From Clostridioides difficile ATCC 9689 = DSM 1296 (GTDB lineage: Bacteria; Bacillota; Clostridia; Peptostreptococcales; Peptostreptococcaceae): a stretch of 64,000 bases of DNA. The notes beneath the pieces are model-generated. The model was not told the DNA's origin, searched no databases, and worked only from the letters and a program-made list of their open reading frames with translations. The number at the start of each line of letters is the position of its first letter. Within the stretch, counting starts at the first letter, position 1. This document shows, in pieces, positions 1-8,742 of this stretch. Location of the stretch: the NCBI RefSeq assembly GCF_001077535.1, contig NZ_CP011968.1:682001-746000 (forward strand). Reading direction: 5' to 3'. A program made the translations under genes and the position numbers.

Positions 1-2
1 AA

Positions 3-1103
3 AATGAATTATTAAAATTCTGGAGAGAAATACACAGAAAAGCTGGATATATTGAGATAGAATCTCCAATCATATTAAATAGAAAATTATGGGAGACTTC
101 AGGACACTGGTATCATTACAAAGAAAATATGTATACAGTTAAAATAGATGATGAGGATTATGCTATAAAACCTATGAACTGTCCTGGTGGATTAATTTAC
201 TATAACTCTCAACTACATTCATATAGAGATTTCCCAATGAGAGTTGCAGAGCTTGGTAGAGTTCATAGACATGAGTTATCTGGTGCATTACAAGGATTAA
301 TGAGAGTTAGAGCATTTACTCAAGACGATTCACATATATTCATGTTACCAGAGCAAATTAAGGACGAAATAAAAGGAGTAGCTAACTTAATAGATGGTAT
401 CTACAAAACTTTTGGATTTGAATATAATTTAGAATTATCTACAAGACCAGAGAACTCTATGGGAAGCGACGAAGAGTGGGAAGCAGCAGAAAATGGATTA
501 AGAGAAGCTTTAGAAGAGTTAGGTCTACCATATACTATTAATGAGGGTGATGGAGCATTCTATGGTCCTAAGATAGACTTCCATCTAAAAGATTGTTTAG
601 GAAGAACTTGGCAATGTGGTACTATCCAATTAGATATGCAACTTCCAAGACAATTTGATAATACTTATATTGGTCAAGATGGTGAAAAGCATAGACCAGT
701 TATGATTCATAGGGTTGCTTTTGGTAGTATAGAAAGATTTATAGGTATATTAATAGAGCATTATGCTGGTAAATTCCCAGTTTGGTTATCTCCAACTCAA
801 GTTAAGATACTTCCTATATCTGATAAATTTATGGATTATGCAAATGAAGTTAAGAAAGAGTTATTTGATAAGGGTATAAGAGTTGAATTAGATGATAGAG
901 CTGAAAAAATTGGATTTAAGATAAGAGAAGCTCAGCTTGAAAAAGTGCCATACATGTTAATAGTAGGTGAAAAAGAAGTAGCTGATAATAATGTTTCTGT
1001 TAGATCAAGAGATAAAGGTGAAATAGGTAGTATTAAATTAGATGAATTTATAGCTAGTATTTCAAAAGAAATTGAATCAAGAGAAAGTATTATTCAAGAC
1101 TAA
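3..1103 (+). CDS. thrS: threonyl-tRNA synthetase, C-terminal part (5' end outside window)
   Basis: This enzyme charges tRNA-Thr with threonine in the cytosol. The reading frame is open from the first bases of the window, well upstream of the first ATG at 129, so the gene is cut by the window edge and the visible part starts inside the class II catalytic core. Visible hallmarks are the core segment FWREIH...ESP, the Zn-ligand Cys in MNCPGG, motif 2 (GRVHRHELSGAL), the QDDSHIF segment carrying a Zn-ligand His, and motif 3 (HRVAFGSIERFIG). The last ~100 residues, from FPVWLSPTQVKILP onward, are the anticodon-binding domain. The N-terminal TGS and editing domains, and any T-box leader, lie outside the window. 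A strong terminator follows. Confidence 0.97.
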   Translation, partial: NELLKFWREIHRKAGYIEIESPIILNRKLWETSGHWYHYKENMYTVKIDDEDYAIKPMNCPGGLIYYNSQLHSYRDFPMRVAELGRVHRHELSGALQGLMRVRAFTQDDSHIFMLPEQIKDEIKGVANLIDGIYKTFGFEYNLELSTRPENSMGSDEEWEAAENGLREALEELGLPYTINEGDGAFYGPKIDFHLKDCLGRTWQCGTIQLDMQLPRQFDNTYIGQDGEKHRPVMIHRVAFGSIERFIGILIEHYAGKFPVWLSPTQVKILPISDKFMDYANEVKKELFDKGIRVELDDRAEKIGFKIREAQLEKVPYMLIVGEKEVADNNVSVRSRDKGEIGSIKLDEFIASISKEIESRESIIQD

Positions 1104-1209
1104 TATATATTATTTTAGTAGCTAAGATATTGTTATATAAGATAAGTTTAATCAATATGTTGATATGTTGATGCATAGTGATTAAATTTATGAAAAGATG
1201 AGTATAATT

Positions 1210-1260
1210 AGAGGTACAGTTAATCATATTTTTATGATTAATGTACCTCTAGTTTTTTGT
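1210..1260 (+). terminator. Rho-independent terminator of thrS
   Basis: A long inverted repeat with arms at 1210-1228 and 1233-1250 (AGAGGTAC...GTACCTCT) is followed by AGTTTTTTGT. A close relative of this module recurs at 3062-3109 behind the rpn gene. Confidence 0.85.
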
Positions 1261-1870
1261 ATGGTAGATTTATTAATAAATATATCATAGAAGTGTTTTG
1301 AACAAGGAAATATTTATGTGCATTCTTTAAATAAAAGTTTATTTTTTGAGTGATAATTAAGTGCTTGTTGGTAAGGTTATGGCTGTAAAAATCATAACTT
1401 TATTTTCATATTTGTTCCATTTTCATAAAAATTATTATACCTTTAAGAAAATTTCTTAATCCTCTTGAAATATTTCCTTTTTAGTCTAAAGTTAAATTTC
1501 TTTCTTCAAAATGAATATTTAAATGAACTAAAATTTAAGTACATTTTCTAATCTTATGAGTCTATTTTTCATAGATAATTGCCCTATAATAGAAGAATCT
1601 ATGTTGGTGCTATGTGGTGACAATAACAGCATTGTCAGTGATTAATTAATGCTTTATAAATGATTAATTAGTGTTTTATGTTATTTTTGGACTTACCCTC
1701 TATACATAGATTAATTTATTTAACTTTAGATAGAGAGAGAATGTCAAGTACATACACAGACATTAGAGTTTAAGAAAGTGTTTATGGAGCAAGAACTTTT
1801 AAAAGAGGTAGTGACTTAGTTTAATTTCAAGAAATGATAAATACAAAAGAGGAAAAAGAGAGGTGTTGAA
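1261..1870. other. gene-free stretch before the Rpn gene
   Basis: 610 AT-rich bases without a convincing gene. Bases 1258-1291 are a decayed version of the perfect hairpin found at 3110-3148. The stretch near 1307-1321 (GGAAATATTTATGTG) is matched at 3007-3021, on the other side of the rpn gene. A possible 11-codon ORF at 1784-1819 has no supporting evidence. Confidence 0.5.
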
Positions 1871-2962
1871 ATGATAGAAAAAGTAGAAGAAAAATCTAAG
1901 ATTATTAAAACATCAAAAGAATATAAGCGAACTATAATTGAAGAAAAAGATAAAGAATGGACCAAAAAATTAAATGATATACTTAGTAGAAGTAGTTTTT
2001 CTAATGATGAATTAGATAAAATCAAGGCGTTAATTCCAAAAGAGATTTTGACTAATGAAAATGTTGGAGAAGTTGTGACTGAAGATGGATATGCTAAGCC
2101 CGAGTATGATGAGGTATTTAAATCATTGTTCACTTTAAATAATGAATATGATTTACTTGTAAATTTTATAAATGATATCCTAAAAGATGCTCCATATGCT
2201 AACAGGAATATCAAACCGTTCACTCAAATAAAGAGAATAATTAGAGTTGAAACTGACCCAACAATTAATTACATTGGAGAGAAAAGACCTAGACTTGATA
2301 TTTTGGCTGAAGATGAAGAAAATAATCATATAAATATTGAGATGCAAAGAGCTTTTGAGAACGATTATTTGGAAAGAGCTGAATATTATCTTAGTCGTGT
2401 ACATGGTAGAAAGTTAGAAGAAGGTAAAGAGTATAAAGAAATTGGAAAAACTATTGGAATACATATACTAAATCATGTAAAATATAATCACATAGAAGAT
2501 TATGTAAATTGCCTGAGATTAACAATGGACGGGCATCCAGATATTTATTCTAGTAAAACTGCATTATATTTTATAGAGCTTCCAAAAATTCATAAATCTG
2601 ACTATATAGTAAATAGAATTATGCTATGGGGAAAACTTATTAGTAATCCTTCTAGCTTAGATGTAAGAGTTATAGCTAAGAATGATTCTATTATTAAAAA
2701 AGCACTTGATAGATTAAAAGAATTAGGTAGCAATGAAGAATATTTATTAAATCTGAAAAGAGGTGCTTATATCATGAATAAAAGTAGAAATTTTAAAGAA
2801 GAGATTGAAAGAGAGACAGCAATTAGAGTTGCAAAAGAAAAAGATTATAAAATAATTATAATGTTGAAAAAAAATGGTTTTAAATTAGATGACATATTAA
2901 ATAAATTTAATGATTTTGACTTAAGTGAAGATGAGATAAAAGAAGTATATGAAAATAATTGA
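1871..2962 (+). CDS. Rpn-family PD-(D/E)XK nuclease / putative transposase
   Basis: 363 aa, of the recombination-promoting nuclease / 'PD-(D/E)XK transposase' group. The nuclease signature is visible as Asp143 in RLDILAEDE and the E-x-Q pair Glu157/Gln159 in INIEMQ. It is preceded by the typical N-terminal segment YDEVFKSLF (from residue 79) and followed by ERAEYYLSRVHGRKL. The first ~70 residues are a charged helical extension and the last ~60 are helical. The start follows GAGAGGTG with a short spacer. In this family the protein nicks or cuts DNA and promotes RecA-independent recombination; a transposase role has not been shown for most members. Related terminator modules sit on both sides of the gene, which suggests insertion or duplication. 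Confidence 0.85.
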   Translation: MIEKVEEKSKIIKTSKEYKRTIIEEKDKEWTKKLNDILSRSSFSNDELDKIKALIPKEILTNENVGEVVTEDGYAKPEYDEVFKSLFTLNNEYDLLVNFINDILKDAPYANRNIKPFTQIKRIIRVETDPTINYIGEKRPRLDILAEDEENNHINIEMQRAFENDYLERAEYYLSRVHGRKLEEGKEYKEIGKTIGIHILNHVKYNHIEDYVNCLRLTMDGHPDIYSSKTALYFIELPKIHKSDYIVNRIMLWGKLISNPSSLDVRVIAKNDSIIKKALDRLKELGSNEEYLLNLKRGAYIMNKSRNFKEEIERETAIRVAKEKDYKIIIMLKKNGFKLDDILNKFNDFDLSEDEIKEVYENN

Positions 2963-3061
2963 TGATAAAAAGTGAACTTATATAAGTTTGCTGAATCGGA
3001 GTCTGGAAATATTTATGTGTATTTTTTAATGAATAAAAATTTATTTTAAAAACAATAATTT

Positions 3062-3109
3062 AGAGGTACAGTTAATTATATTTTTATGATACTGTACTTC
3101 TAGTTTTTT
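3062..3109 (+). terminator. terminator of the rpn gene
   Basis: Arms AGAGGTACAGT and ACTGTACTTCT (one G-U pair) are followed by AGTTTTTTC. Sequence and spacing match the thrS terminator module. Confidence 0.75.
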
Positions 3110-3148
3110 CTATTGTAGATTTATTATTTACTAATAAATCTACAATAG
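3110..3148. repeat. perfect 17-bp hairpin
   Basis: Arms at 3110-3126 and 3132-3148 are perfect reverse complements with a 5-nt loop (TTTAC). A degenerate copy lies directly behind the thrS terminator. No T-run follows, so it is not a simple terminator. The rest of 3150-3627 is AT-rich with no recognisable gene. Confidence 0.7.
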
Positions 3149-3627
3149 AAGTGCTTTTGTTGTAAGAATCATTTTATCTAATGATTGTTTTTTATAATAG
3201 TTAAATTTCCATTTGTAGTGTTTAAATATAAATCTATAACAGCATTTCTATAAATGTTATAAATCACTATAATGATTCAACTCAAAGTTACTGCTTAAAG
3301 AAGCAGAGATTTTATCAAGGTATATCATGGAAAAAAATATTTTATTGTAATATTTATAAGATTTTATTATGGAAATAATGTAAAAACTTTATAAATAATA
3401 TATTTTATACCTAGTTATAGATAAATTTATATAGTTATTATTAAAAAAAGCAATAAAAAGTTTAATTCAATTTAGCAAATTTAGTGATATAATTAAAAAA
3501 GAAAAGAAATATGGACTTATTTGGAATAATTTTGACAATCTATTTACTACACGTGTAGAGTCGTATATAATTAAATTATACATAAAATATAAAAAAATAA
3601 TTTAGTAATACGTTAGGAGAAAGTATT

Positions 3628-4968
3628 ATGATAAAGTCAAGCTTATTTTGGAATATTTTCATTGCGATATCCTTTATGATAGAATGGTTTCTTTGTAAGA
3701 AAATGCTAGATTATACAAGTGAGAAAAGGATTTCTAACAAAAAAATAAACTTTTGTATGGTAGGTATTATTGTTTTTGCTGACATAATATATTTTTTTGA
3801 TGTACCTCCAAATATAAGAGTAATTATATCTATGATAATTACTATTGCATTTTATAAAATCTCATATGATGTGAGGTTTATAAAGTCTGTATTAATATCC
3901 TTAATTTATTGGATGTTACTAATCGCCACAGATGCTTTGAGTATATCTTTAACAGTTTGGCTTAATTCTATAAATGACATGAGTAGTATGGGGACGGGAG
4001 ATATATACAGAATTGAGTCTATAATATTGGGAAAGATACTTTTGATTGTGTCTTTGCTTTTATATAGAGCCTTAAAGATAAAACTTAATATAGAAATAAA
4101 TAAAAGGACATTATTTTATATAGTTATTCCTATAGTCGCTAATATAGCATCTTTTTTTGTAATTTTTGAATACATATTTAATCCAGGGTCTGGTAGCTTA
4201 ATACATAATTTCCAATTCGTTATGATTTCTGTTGTATTGCTTATATCAAGTATCACTTTAGTTTTAATTGCTAAAAAATTACAGCAATATAATACTTTAG
4301 TTGTAGAAAACAATATGATTAAAAATACTTTGAAGTATGAAAATGAGTATTATGAAGATATAGAAAAGAAATATTTAAAAACTAGATTACTAAGTCATGA
4401 TATGAAAAATCACATATTGTGTATAAATGCTATGATTAAAAAAGGTATTGATGTTACTTCTTATTTAAATAATTTGCAGGTAGAAATTCAGAGTAATGAC
4501 TTGTTATTTAATACTGGTAATTTTATATTAGATGCTATATTAAGTGAAAAGAAAGAGGTTTGTGATAAGAATGATATAGAACTAAAAATAGGAATAAATT
4601 TTAGTTGTTGTGAAGCTGTTGAATTAGTGGATATATGTCATATATTTTCAAATATTTTAGACAATGCAATTGAGGCATGTAATAAAATTGATAGTGGAAA
4701 TAGAGTTATTTGTGTTAAAGGTGATGTTATGCAAAATTTTTATTTAATAAGAGTTGAAAATACTAAGATGAATAAGATTATTACTAAAAATGGAGATATT
4801 TTGACAGACAAAAAAGGTTCTCTTCATGGACTTGGAATAAAAAGTGTAAAAAACTCTGTAAATAAGTATGGTGGTAATGTTGTAATTGAATATGATGATA
4901 AAAAATTTGTAGTTAAAATTGCTATTCCACTTAGAAATGTGAAGAAAGCAGTTAATCATGTGATTTAA
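3628..4968 (+). CDS. orphan AgrC-like GHKL sensor histidine kinase
   Basis: 446 aa. Residues 1-~215 contain about six membrane segments. These are followed by a short linker helix, the phosphoacceptor helix LLSHDMKNH (His257) and a GHKL ATPase domain with the N box DICHIFSNILDNAIEAC and a G box (GLGIKSVKNSV). This is the layout of AgrC/ComD peptide-sensing kinases. No response regulator, AgrB or AgrD gene is adjacent; the gene stands alone between the rpn gene and a convergent HD-domain gene, so its partner must be elsewhere. RBS: AGGAGA 8 bases before the ATG. A tandem repeat starts directly behind the stop codon. Confidence 0.88.
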   Translation: MIKSSLFWNIFIAISFMIEWFLCKKMLDYTSEKRISNKKINFCMVGIIVFADIIYFFDVPPNIRVIISMIITIAFYKISYDVRFIKSVLISLIYWMLLIATDALSISLTVWLNSINDMSSMGTGDIYRIESIILGKILLIVSLLLYRALKIKLNIEINKRTLFYIVIPIVANIASFFVIFEYIFNPGSGSLIHNFQFVMISVVLLISSITLVLIAKKLQQYNTLVVENNMIKNTLKYENEYYEDIEKKYLKTRLLSHDMKNHILCINAMIKKGIDVTSYLNNLQVEIQSNDLLFNTGNFILDAILSEKKEVCDKNDIELKIGINFSCCEAVELVDICHIFSNILDNAIEACNKIDSGNRVICVKGDVMQNFYLIRVENTKMNKIITKNGDILTDKKGSLHGLGIKSVKNSVNKYGGNVVIEYDDKKFVVKIAIPLRNVKKAVNHVI

Positions 4969-5215
4969 ATGTATATAAATTTGATGTGTAGAAATTTAAT
5001 ATATAAGAATTAATGTATAAAAGTGATGCATAGAAGTTTAATATATAAGAATTAATGTATAAAAGTGATGTATAGAAGTTTAATATATAGGAATTTAATA
5101 AGTATAAAAGTGATGCATAGAAATTTAATATATAAGAATTTAATATGTATAAATGTGGTGCATAGAAGTTTAATGTAAAAATTTGGTGTATAAGAATTTA
5201 ATATATATATTTATT
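4969..5215. repeat. tandem minisatellite, ~42-45 bp unit
   Basis: About five or six degenerate units built on TTTAATATATAAGAATTAAT plus GTATAAAAGTGATGCATAGAAG, each 42-45 bp. It begins at the stop codon of the AgrC-like gene. The remaining bases to 5400 are featureless and AT-rich. Confidence 0.8.
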
Positions 5216-5401
5216 TTAATATATATATTGAAGATATATAATTAAATCATATAATGACATTTGTATATTAGAATTGTTTATTGAGTATTAGAAACTTTTA
5301 AGGTTAGAAAGTTTATAACTATTATACATTATATTATTTATAGTATTTATTATAGATTATATAGTGAGTTTAAAATATTAAACTTTTTATTCTACAAAAT
5401 A

Positions 5402-5452
5402 TAAAAAGAAGTTGCATCAAAAAGAGAAATGCTCTTTAAAGATGTAACTTCT
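5402..5452 (-). terminator. terminator of the HD-domain gene
   Basis: Arms at 5407-5418 and 5441-5452 (AGAAGTTGCATC / GATGTAACTTCT) lie just past the stop codon of the minus-strand gene, with a T-run on that strand. Confidence 0.8.
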
Positions 5453-5472
5453 ATGGTATATGTATGGAGGAG

Positions 5473-6042
5473 CTATATTGCCATCTCTGGAATCAAGCTT
5501 CTCATAGCTTCTATAGTTGTTTGGATAAGCTTATCAAGTTCCCATCCAAGCATTTCTGCACCACTTCTTATAACGTCTCGAGAACAGCCAGCAGCAAATG
5601 ATTTATCTTTAAATTTCTTCTTAACAGATTTTAATTCTAAATCAGAAACGCTCTTTGAAGGACGCATTATTGCAGCAGCACCAATTAAACCAGTAAGTTC
5701 ATCCACAGCAAATAATACTTTCTCCATAAATTGCTCTGGTTTAACATCTGAACCAGTTAATCCATATCCATGACTTATTGTAGAATCGATTATTGATTTA
5801 TCTAAATCAAGCTCTGTCATTAATTCTCTTTGTTTAACACAATGTTCATCAGGATACATTTCAAAATCTAAATCATGTAAAAGTCCAACTATTTCCCAAA
5901 ATTCTACTCTTTCAGGGTCGTACTCCTTTGCATAGTATCTCATAACTCCAGATACAATTTGAGCATGTCTTATATGAAATTCTTCCTTATTGTATTTTCT
6001 TAATATTTCCCATGCTTGTTCTAAAGTTGGCATGTAACTCAT
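5473..6042 (-). CDS. HD-domain phosphohydrolase-like protein
   Basis: 189 aa from the ATG at 6042. This start is preferred over the ATG at 6096 because AGAGGAG lies 8 bases before it and the 18 extra residues are not conserved-looking. The HD metal-binding motif is visible as HIRHAQIV (first His) and GLLHDLDFE (His-Asp), with a downstream helical half ending in LIPEMAI. This is the small HDIG family common in clostridia, whose substrate is unknown. It is probably cytosolic, has its own terminator, and is not obviously co-transcribed with the MFS gene upstream. Confidence 0.8.
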   Translation of the reverse strand: MSYMPTLEQAWEILRKYNKEEFHIRHAQIVSGVMRYYAKEYDPERVEFWEIVGLLHDLDFEMYPDEHCVKQRELMTELDLDKSIIDSTISHGYGLTGSDVKPEQFMEKVLFAVDELTGLIGAAAIMRPSKSVSDLELKSVKKKFKDKSFAAGCSRDVIRSGAEMLGWELDKLIQTTIEAMRSLIPEMAI

Positions 6043-6202
6043 TTTTATCACTCCTCTAGCTGAATATTTTGAATTTTTATAAAGTTTATTTTCCATTGAT
6101 TATATCAATCAATTTCTAAAACGTCAACATACTGATACACAATTTTGCATTTAAATTCAGAAATTAGTGAAAATTAAATCTTTATATCTAAATTCTTTGT
6201 AT

Positions 6203-7453
6203 CTAAAGATTTTCGTTCCTCAATGTTATCTTTGATACAAATGCTATAAGTAATGTAATAAATCCAACTCCTAGTATAATGATGTACACTCTATCTGATA
6301 ATAAATCAAAAAGTTTACCATACATAACCTGACCAAGGGGCATTGCAATTGCTGTTCCTGCAAAAAGAATTGACATTACTTTTCCTAAGAGTTCATTTGG
6401 AGTTTTTAATTGTGTGACTGTTATAACATATATTGAGATAAGAGTCGTTGTAAAAAATATTAGCATAGATGATACTATAAAGATTAAAAATGGAACTGGA
6501 AATCCTGTGTTTAATATAAATGGATATACTGAAACCGCCATTGGTATGAACATAACTGCACATATAATAAAGGAAATGTGCAAATTAGTGATTTTTAGAT
6601 GTTTTGAGAAAATACCAATACTAACAGCAGCTACCAGTGAACTAAAAGAAATTGCTCCTTCTGCTAGACCATATAAGAAGTTACTAGCTCCCATAGTGAT
6701 TTTTACTATATAGGGGATACCAACTATTAACATAGAGCTTAAAAATAAGTTTATTGCTATAGCTAAAAAAAGTATTTTTAGTATAAATCTATTTTCTTTA
6801 CATATATGAACAATACCATCCTTTATATCAGTAAATATAGTTTTTATAATGTTGCTGTTTTGCTCTTGTTTGATAAAAGGAATCTGTATAAATATCTCCA
6901 TAATTGCAGATAGAAAGAAACTTACACAACTTATAACTATAATTGCATTAATTCCAATCACACCATACAAGACACCTCCTAATACAGGTCCTGCAATATT
7001 TGTAAGAGATGCAACTCCAGCTACAATACCATTTGCATTCATTAAATGCTCATTATCAACTAAAAGGGGTGTACTTGACTGAACAGTTGGTTGATACATT
7101 GTGCTTATGACTGATAATATGGTCATAATAATTCCTACAAGTAATATTGAACCATTATTGTTGAATAAGAATACTGCTAAGATTAGTACTGTAAGACTAC
7201 TTGAAAAATCAAAAATAACCATTAAGTTTCTTCTGTTGAATATATCCGCAATAGCTCCACCAATAGGGGAGAATACTATAATTGGGATTGAAGATACTGC
7301 TAGTATAGTAGCAAATATTTCTGCTTTACCAGTTATATCAAGTATGTATAAAGACAAAGCAAACTTGAGTATTGATGCACCAAACAATGAGATTATTTGA
7401 CCTAATATCATCAAGTTGAAGTTTTTATTAAAAGTGTTCGAGGATTTTACCAT
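6203..7453 (-). CDS. MFS drug/siderophore-type exporter
   Basis: 416 aa with about 12 hydrophobic segments. It belongs to the MFS_3 group (EntS/macrolide-efflux-like): the typical loop 2-3 motif GGAIADIFNRRNLM (the family's G-x3-D-x2-x-R-R) is present, as is NGIVAGVASLTNIAGPVLGG in helix 5. It is an inner-membrane antiporter; the substrate cannot be read from the sequence. It lies about 290 bp downstream of a TetR gene on the same strand, the usual arrangement of a repressor-controlled pump. The gap 7454-7743 shows nothing beyond AT-rich sequence. Confidence 0.85.
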   Translation of the reverse strand: MVKSSNTFNKNFNLMILGQIISLFGASILKFALSLYILDITGKAEIFATILAVSSIPIIVFSPIGGAIADIFNRRNLMVIFDFSSSLTVLILAVFLFNNNGSILLVGIIMTILSVISTMYQPTVQSSTPLLVDNEHLMNANGIVAGVASLTNIAGPVLGGVLYGVIGINAIIVISCVSFFLSAIMEIFIQIPFIKQEQNSNIIKTIFTDIKDGIVHICKENRFILKILFLAIAINLFLSSMLIVGIPYIVKITMGASNFLYGLAEGAISFSSLVAAVSIGIFSKHLKITNLHISFIICAVMFIPMAVSVYPFILNTGFPVPFLIFIVSSMLIFFTTTLISIYVITVTQLKTPNELLGKVMSILFAGTAIAMPLGQVMYGKLFDLLSDRVYIIILGVGFITLLIAFVSKITLRNENL

Positions 7454-7743
7454 ATATGTACCTACCTATCTAAGATTATTAAAATATTTATAATAATTGA
7501 TATAATAGCAATTATTATAAGGAATTTTTTTCTTACTTTAATATCTAATATTATTAGAAATATACAAACTATTATAGATGGCTTAGAGTAGAGTGGAATG
7601 GGTTTGCTCTAGGGTCTATAAGTTTTGTGTGATATTTAGTTTATCATTTATTTTATAAATTATATTGTTTATTTTTTTCATTAATTCAATCATATTAATC
7701 CTATTTAGTATAAAAAAATACTTAGAAAAATTATTTTAAATTG

Positions 7744-8322
7744 TTATTCAAGTATGTGTTCTACAAGATTATCCACCATAAAGTCAAACACTTCAATATA
7801 GTTATATTCAATATTTTCTTTTACCAATAGACTTGATAGTAGAGCATTACAAACACCAAAAACTTTTTCTTTTTCTATCTTCAACTTGAGATTGTGTCTC
7901 TCAATTAAGTCGTAAAAACTTTGTATGTTATTGGACTCAAGTTGTAAAAACATATCTTGAGGTAGTTTATTTATTAGGCTGATGAAATCAGGATTATTTG
8001 GTGAATATAAAAATGGATTTTTATCATATAATCGATATAACATTTTTAAGGATTTTGCAAAGCCTTCTTTTGGAGGCATGTTACTTAAAATTTCATCTAC
8101 TGATGATATAAGTTTGTTTTGGATTCCATTTAATACTTCAAAAAATAACTTTTCTTTTGAATCAAAAAATGTATAGAAAGAACCCTTTGCAATTCCTGAT
8201 TTTGAACAAAGTTCATCAATATTAGTTTTTTTGTATCCATATTTAGACCAGTTGATTTCACATTCTGAAATTAGTCTTTTTCTTATATTGTCTTTTTCTA
8301 TTTCTGTAAAACTTTTAGCCAT
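7744..8322 (-). CDS. TetR-family regulator of the adjacent exporter
   Basis: 192 aa from the ATG at 8322. The upstream ATG at 8382 is rejected because AGAAAGGA lies just before 8322 and a longer protein would run across the probable operator. The N-terminal HTH reads TNIDELCSKSGIAKGSFYTFF, followed by the typical KEKLFFEVL. The rest is the helical ligand-binding core. It probably represses itself and the MFS gene downstream; the ligand is unknown. Confidence 0.85.
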   Translation of the reverse strand: MAKSFTEIEKDNIRKRLISECEINWSKYGYKKTNIDELCSKSGIAKGSFYTFFDSKEKLFFEVLNGIQNKLISSVDEILSNMPPKEGFAKSLKMLYRLYDKNPFLYSPNNPDFISLINKLPQDMFLQLESNNIQSFYDLIERHNLKLKIEKEKVFGVCNALLSSLLVKENIEYNYIEVFDFMVDNLVEHILE

Positions 8323-8355
8323 TTTTATCAATCCTTTCTGTCTATATATGATATA

Positions 8356-8383
8356 TATGACTTTGAAAATATTTTGAGTCATA
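8356..8383. promoter_or_regulatory. candidate TetR operator
   Basis: Inverted arms TATGACT (8356-8362) and AGTCATA (8377-8383) are separated by 14 bases and lie 34-61 bases upstream of the tetR start. Confidence 0.45.
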
Positions 8384-8440
8384 GATATATAATATTGTCT
8401 ACTTATAAATTTGTCAAGTGATTTATGTTTATAATATTGG

Positions 8441-8560
8441 TATATTGGTATATTGGTATATTGGTATATTGGTATATTGGTATATTAGTATATTAGTATA
8501 TTAGTATATTAGTATATTGGTATATTAGTATATTAGTATATTGGTATATTAGTATATTGA
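8441..8560. repeat. 15-copy 8-bp microsatellite
   Basis: Fifteen consecutive units TATATTGG / TATATTAG (last TATATTGA) lie between the tetR and gapN genes. Copies differ only at positions 7 and 8. Confidence 0.95.
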
Positions 8561-8649
8561 TATTAAAGTGTGACCTATATAGATTTGGAGCGAGTATGTT
8601 ATTAAAATAGAAGAATGTAGAAAAACGTTAACTTAAAATTTTTTTTATA

Positions 8650-8664
8650 GGTAAACGTTTATGG
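8650..8664 (+). promoter_or_regulatory. candidate catabolite (cre-like) site
   Basis: GTAAACGTTTATGG resembles the palindromic core of CcpA sites, and AAAACGTTAAC lies 25 bases upstream. Both precede the gapN promoter. This is a similarity call only. Confidence 0.3.
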
Positions 8665-8674
8665 AAAAAAGAAA

Positions 8675-8703
8675 TGTTTACATAACGAATAAATGGCTAT
8701 AAT
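8675..8703 (+). promoter_or_regulatory. probable gapN promoter
   Basis: The -10 box TATAAT at 8698-8703 has a TG-containing upstream stretch; a weak -35 (TGTTTA, 8675-8680) lies 17 bases away. The start codon is 40 bases downstream. Confidence 0.5.
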
Positions 8704-8742
8704 TTAAATACACAAAGTTATATCAGAGAGAGGAATAAAAAT

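Noticed and set aside
1784..1819. 11-codon ORF before the rpn gene
   Set aside because: It is too short and has no homology or operon context.
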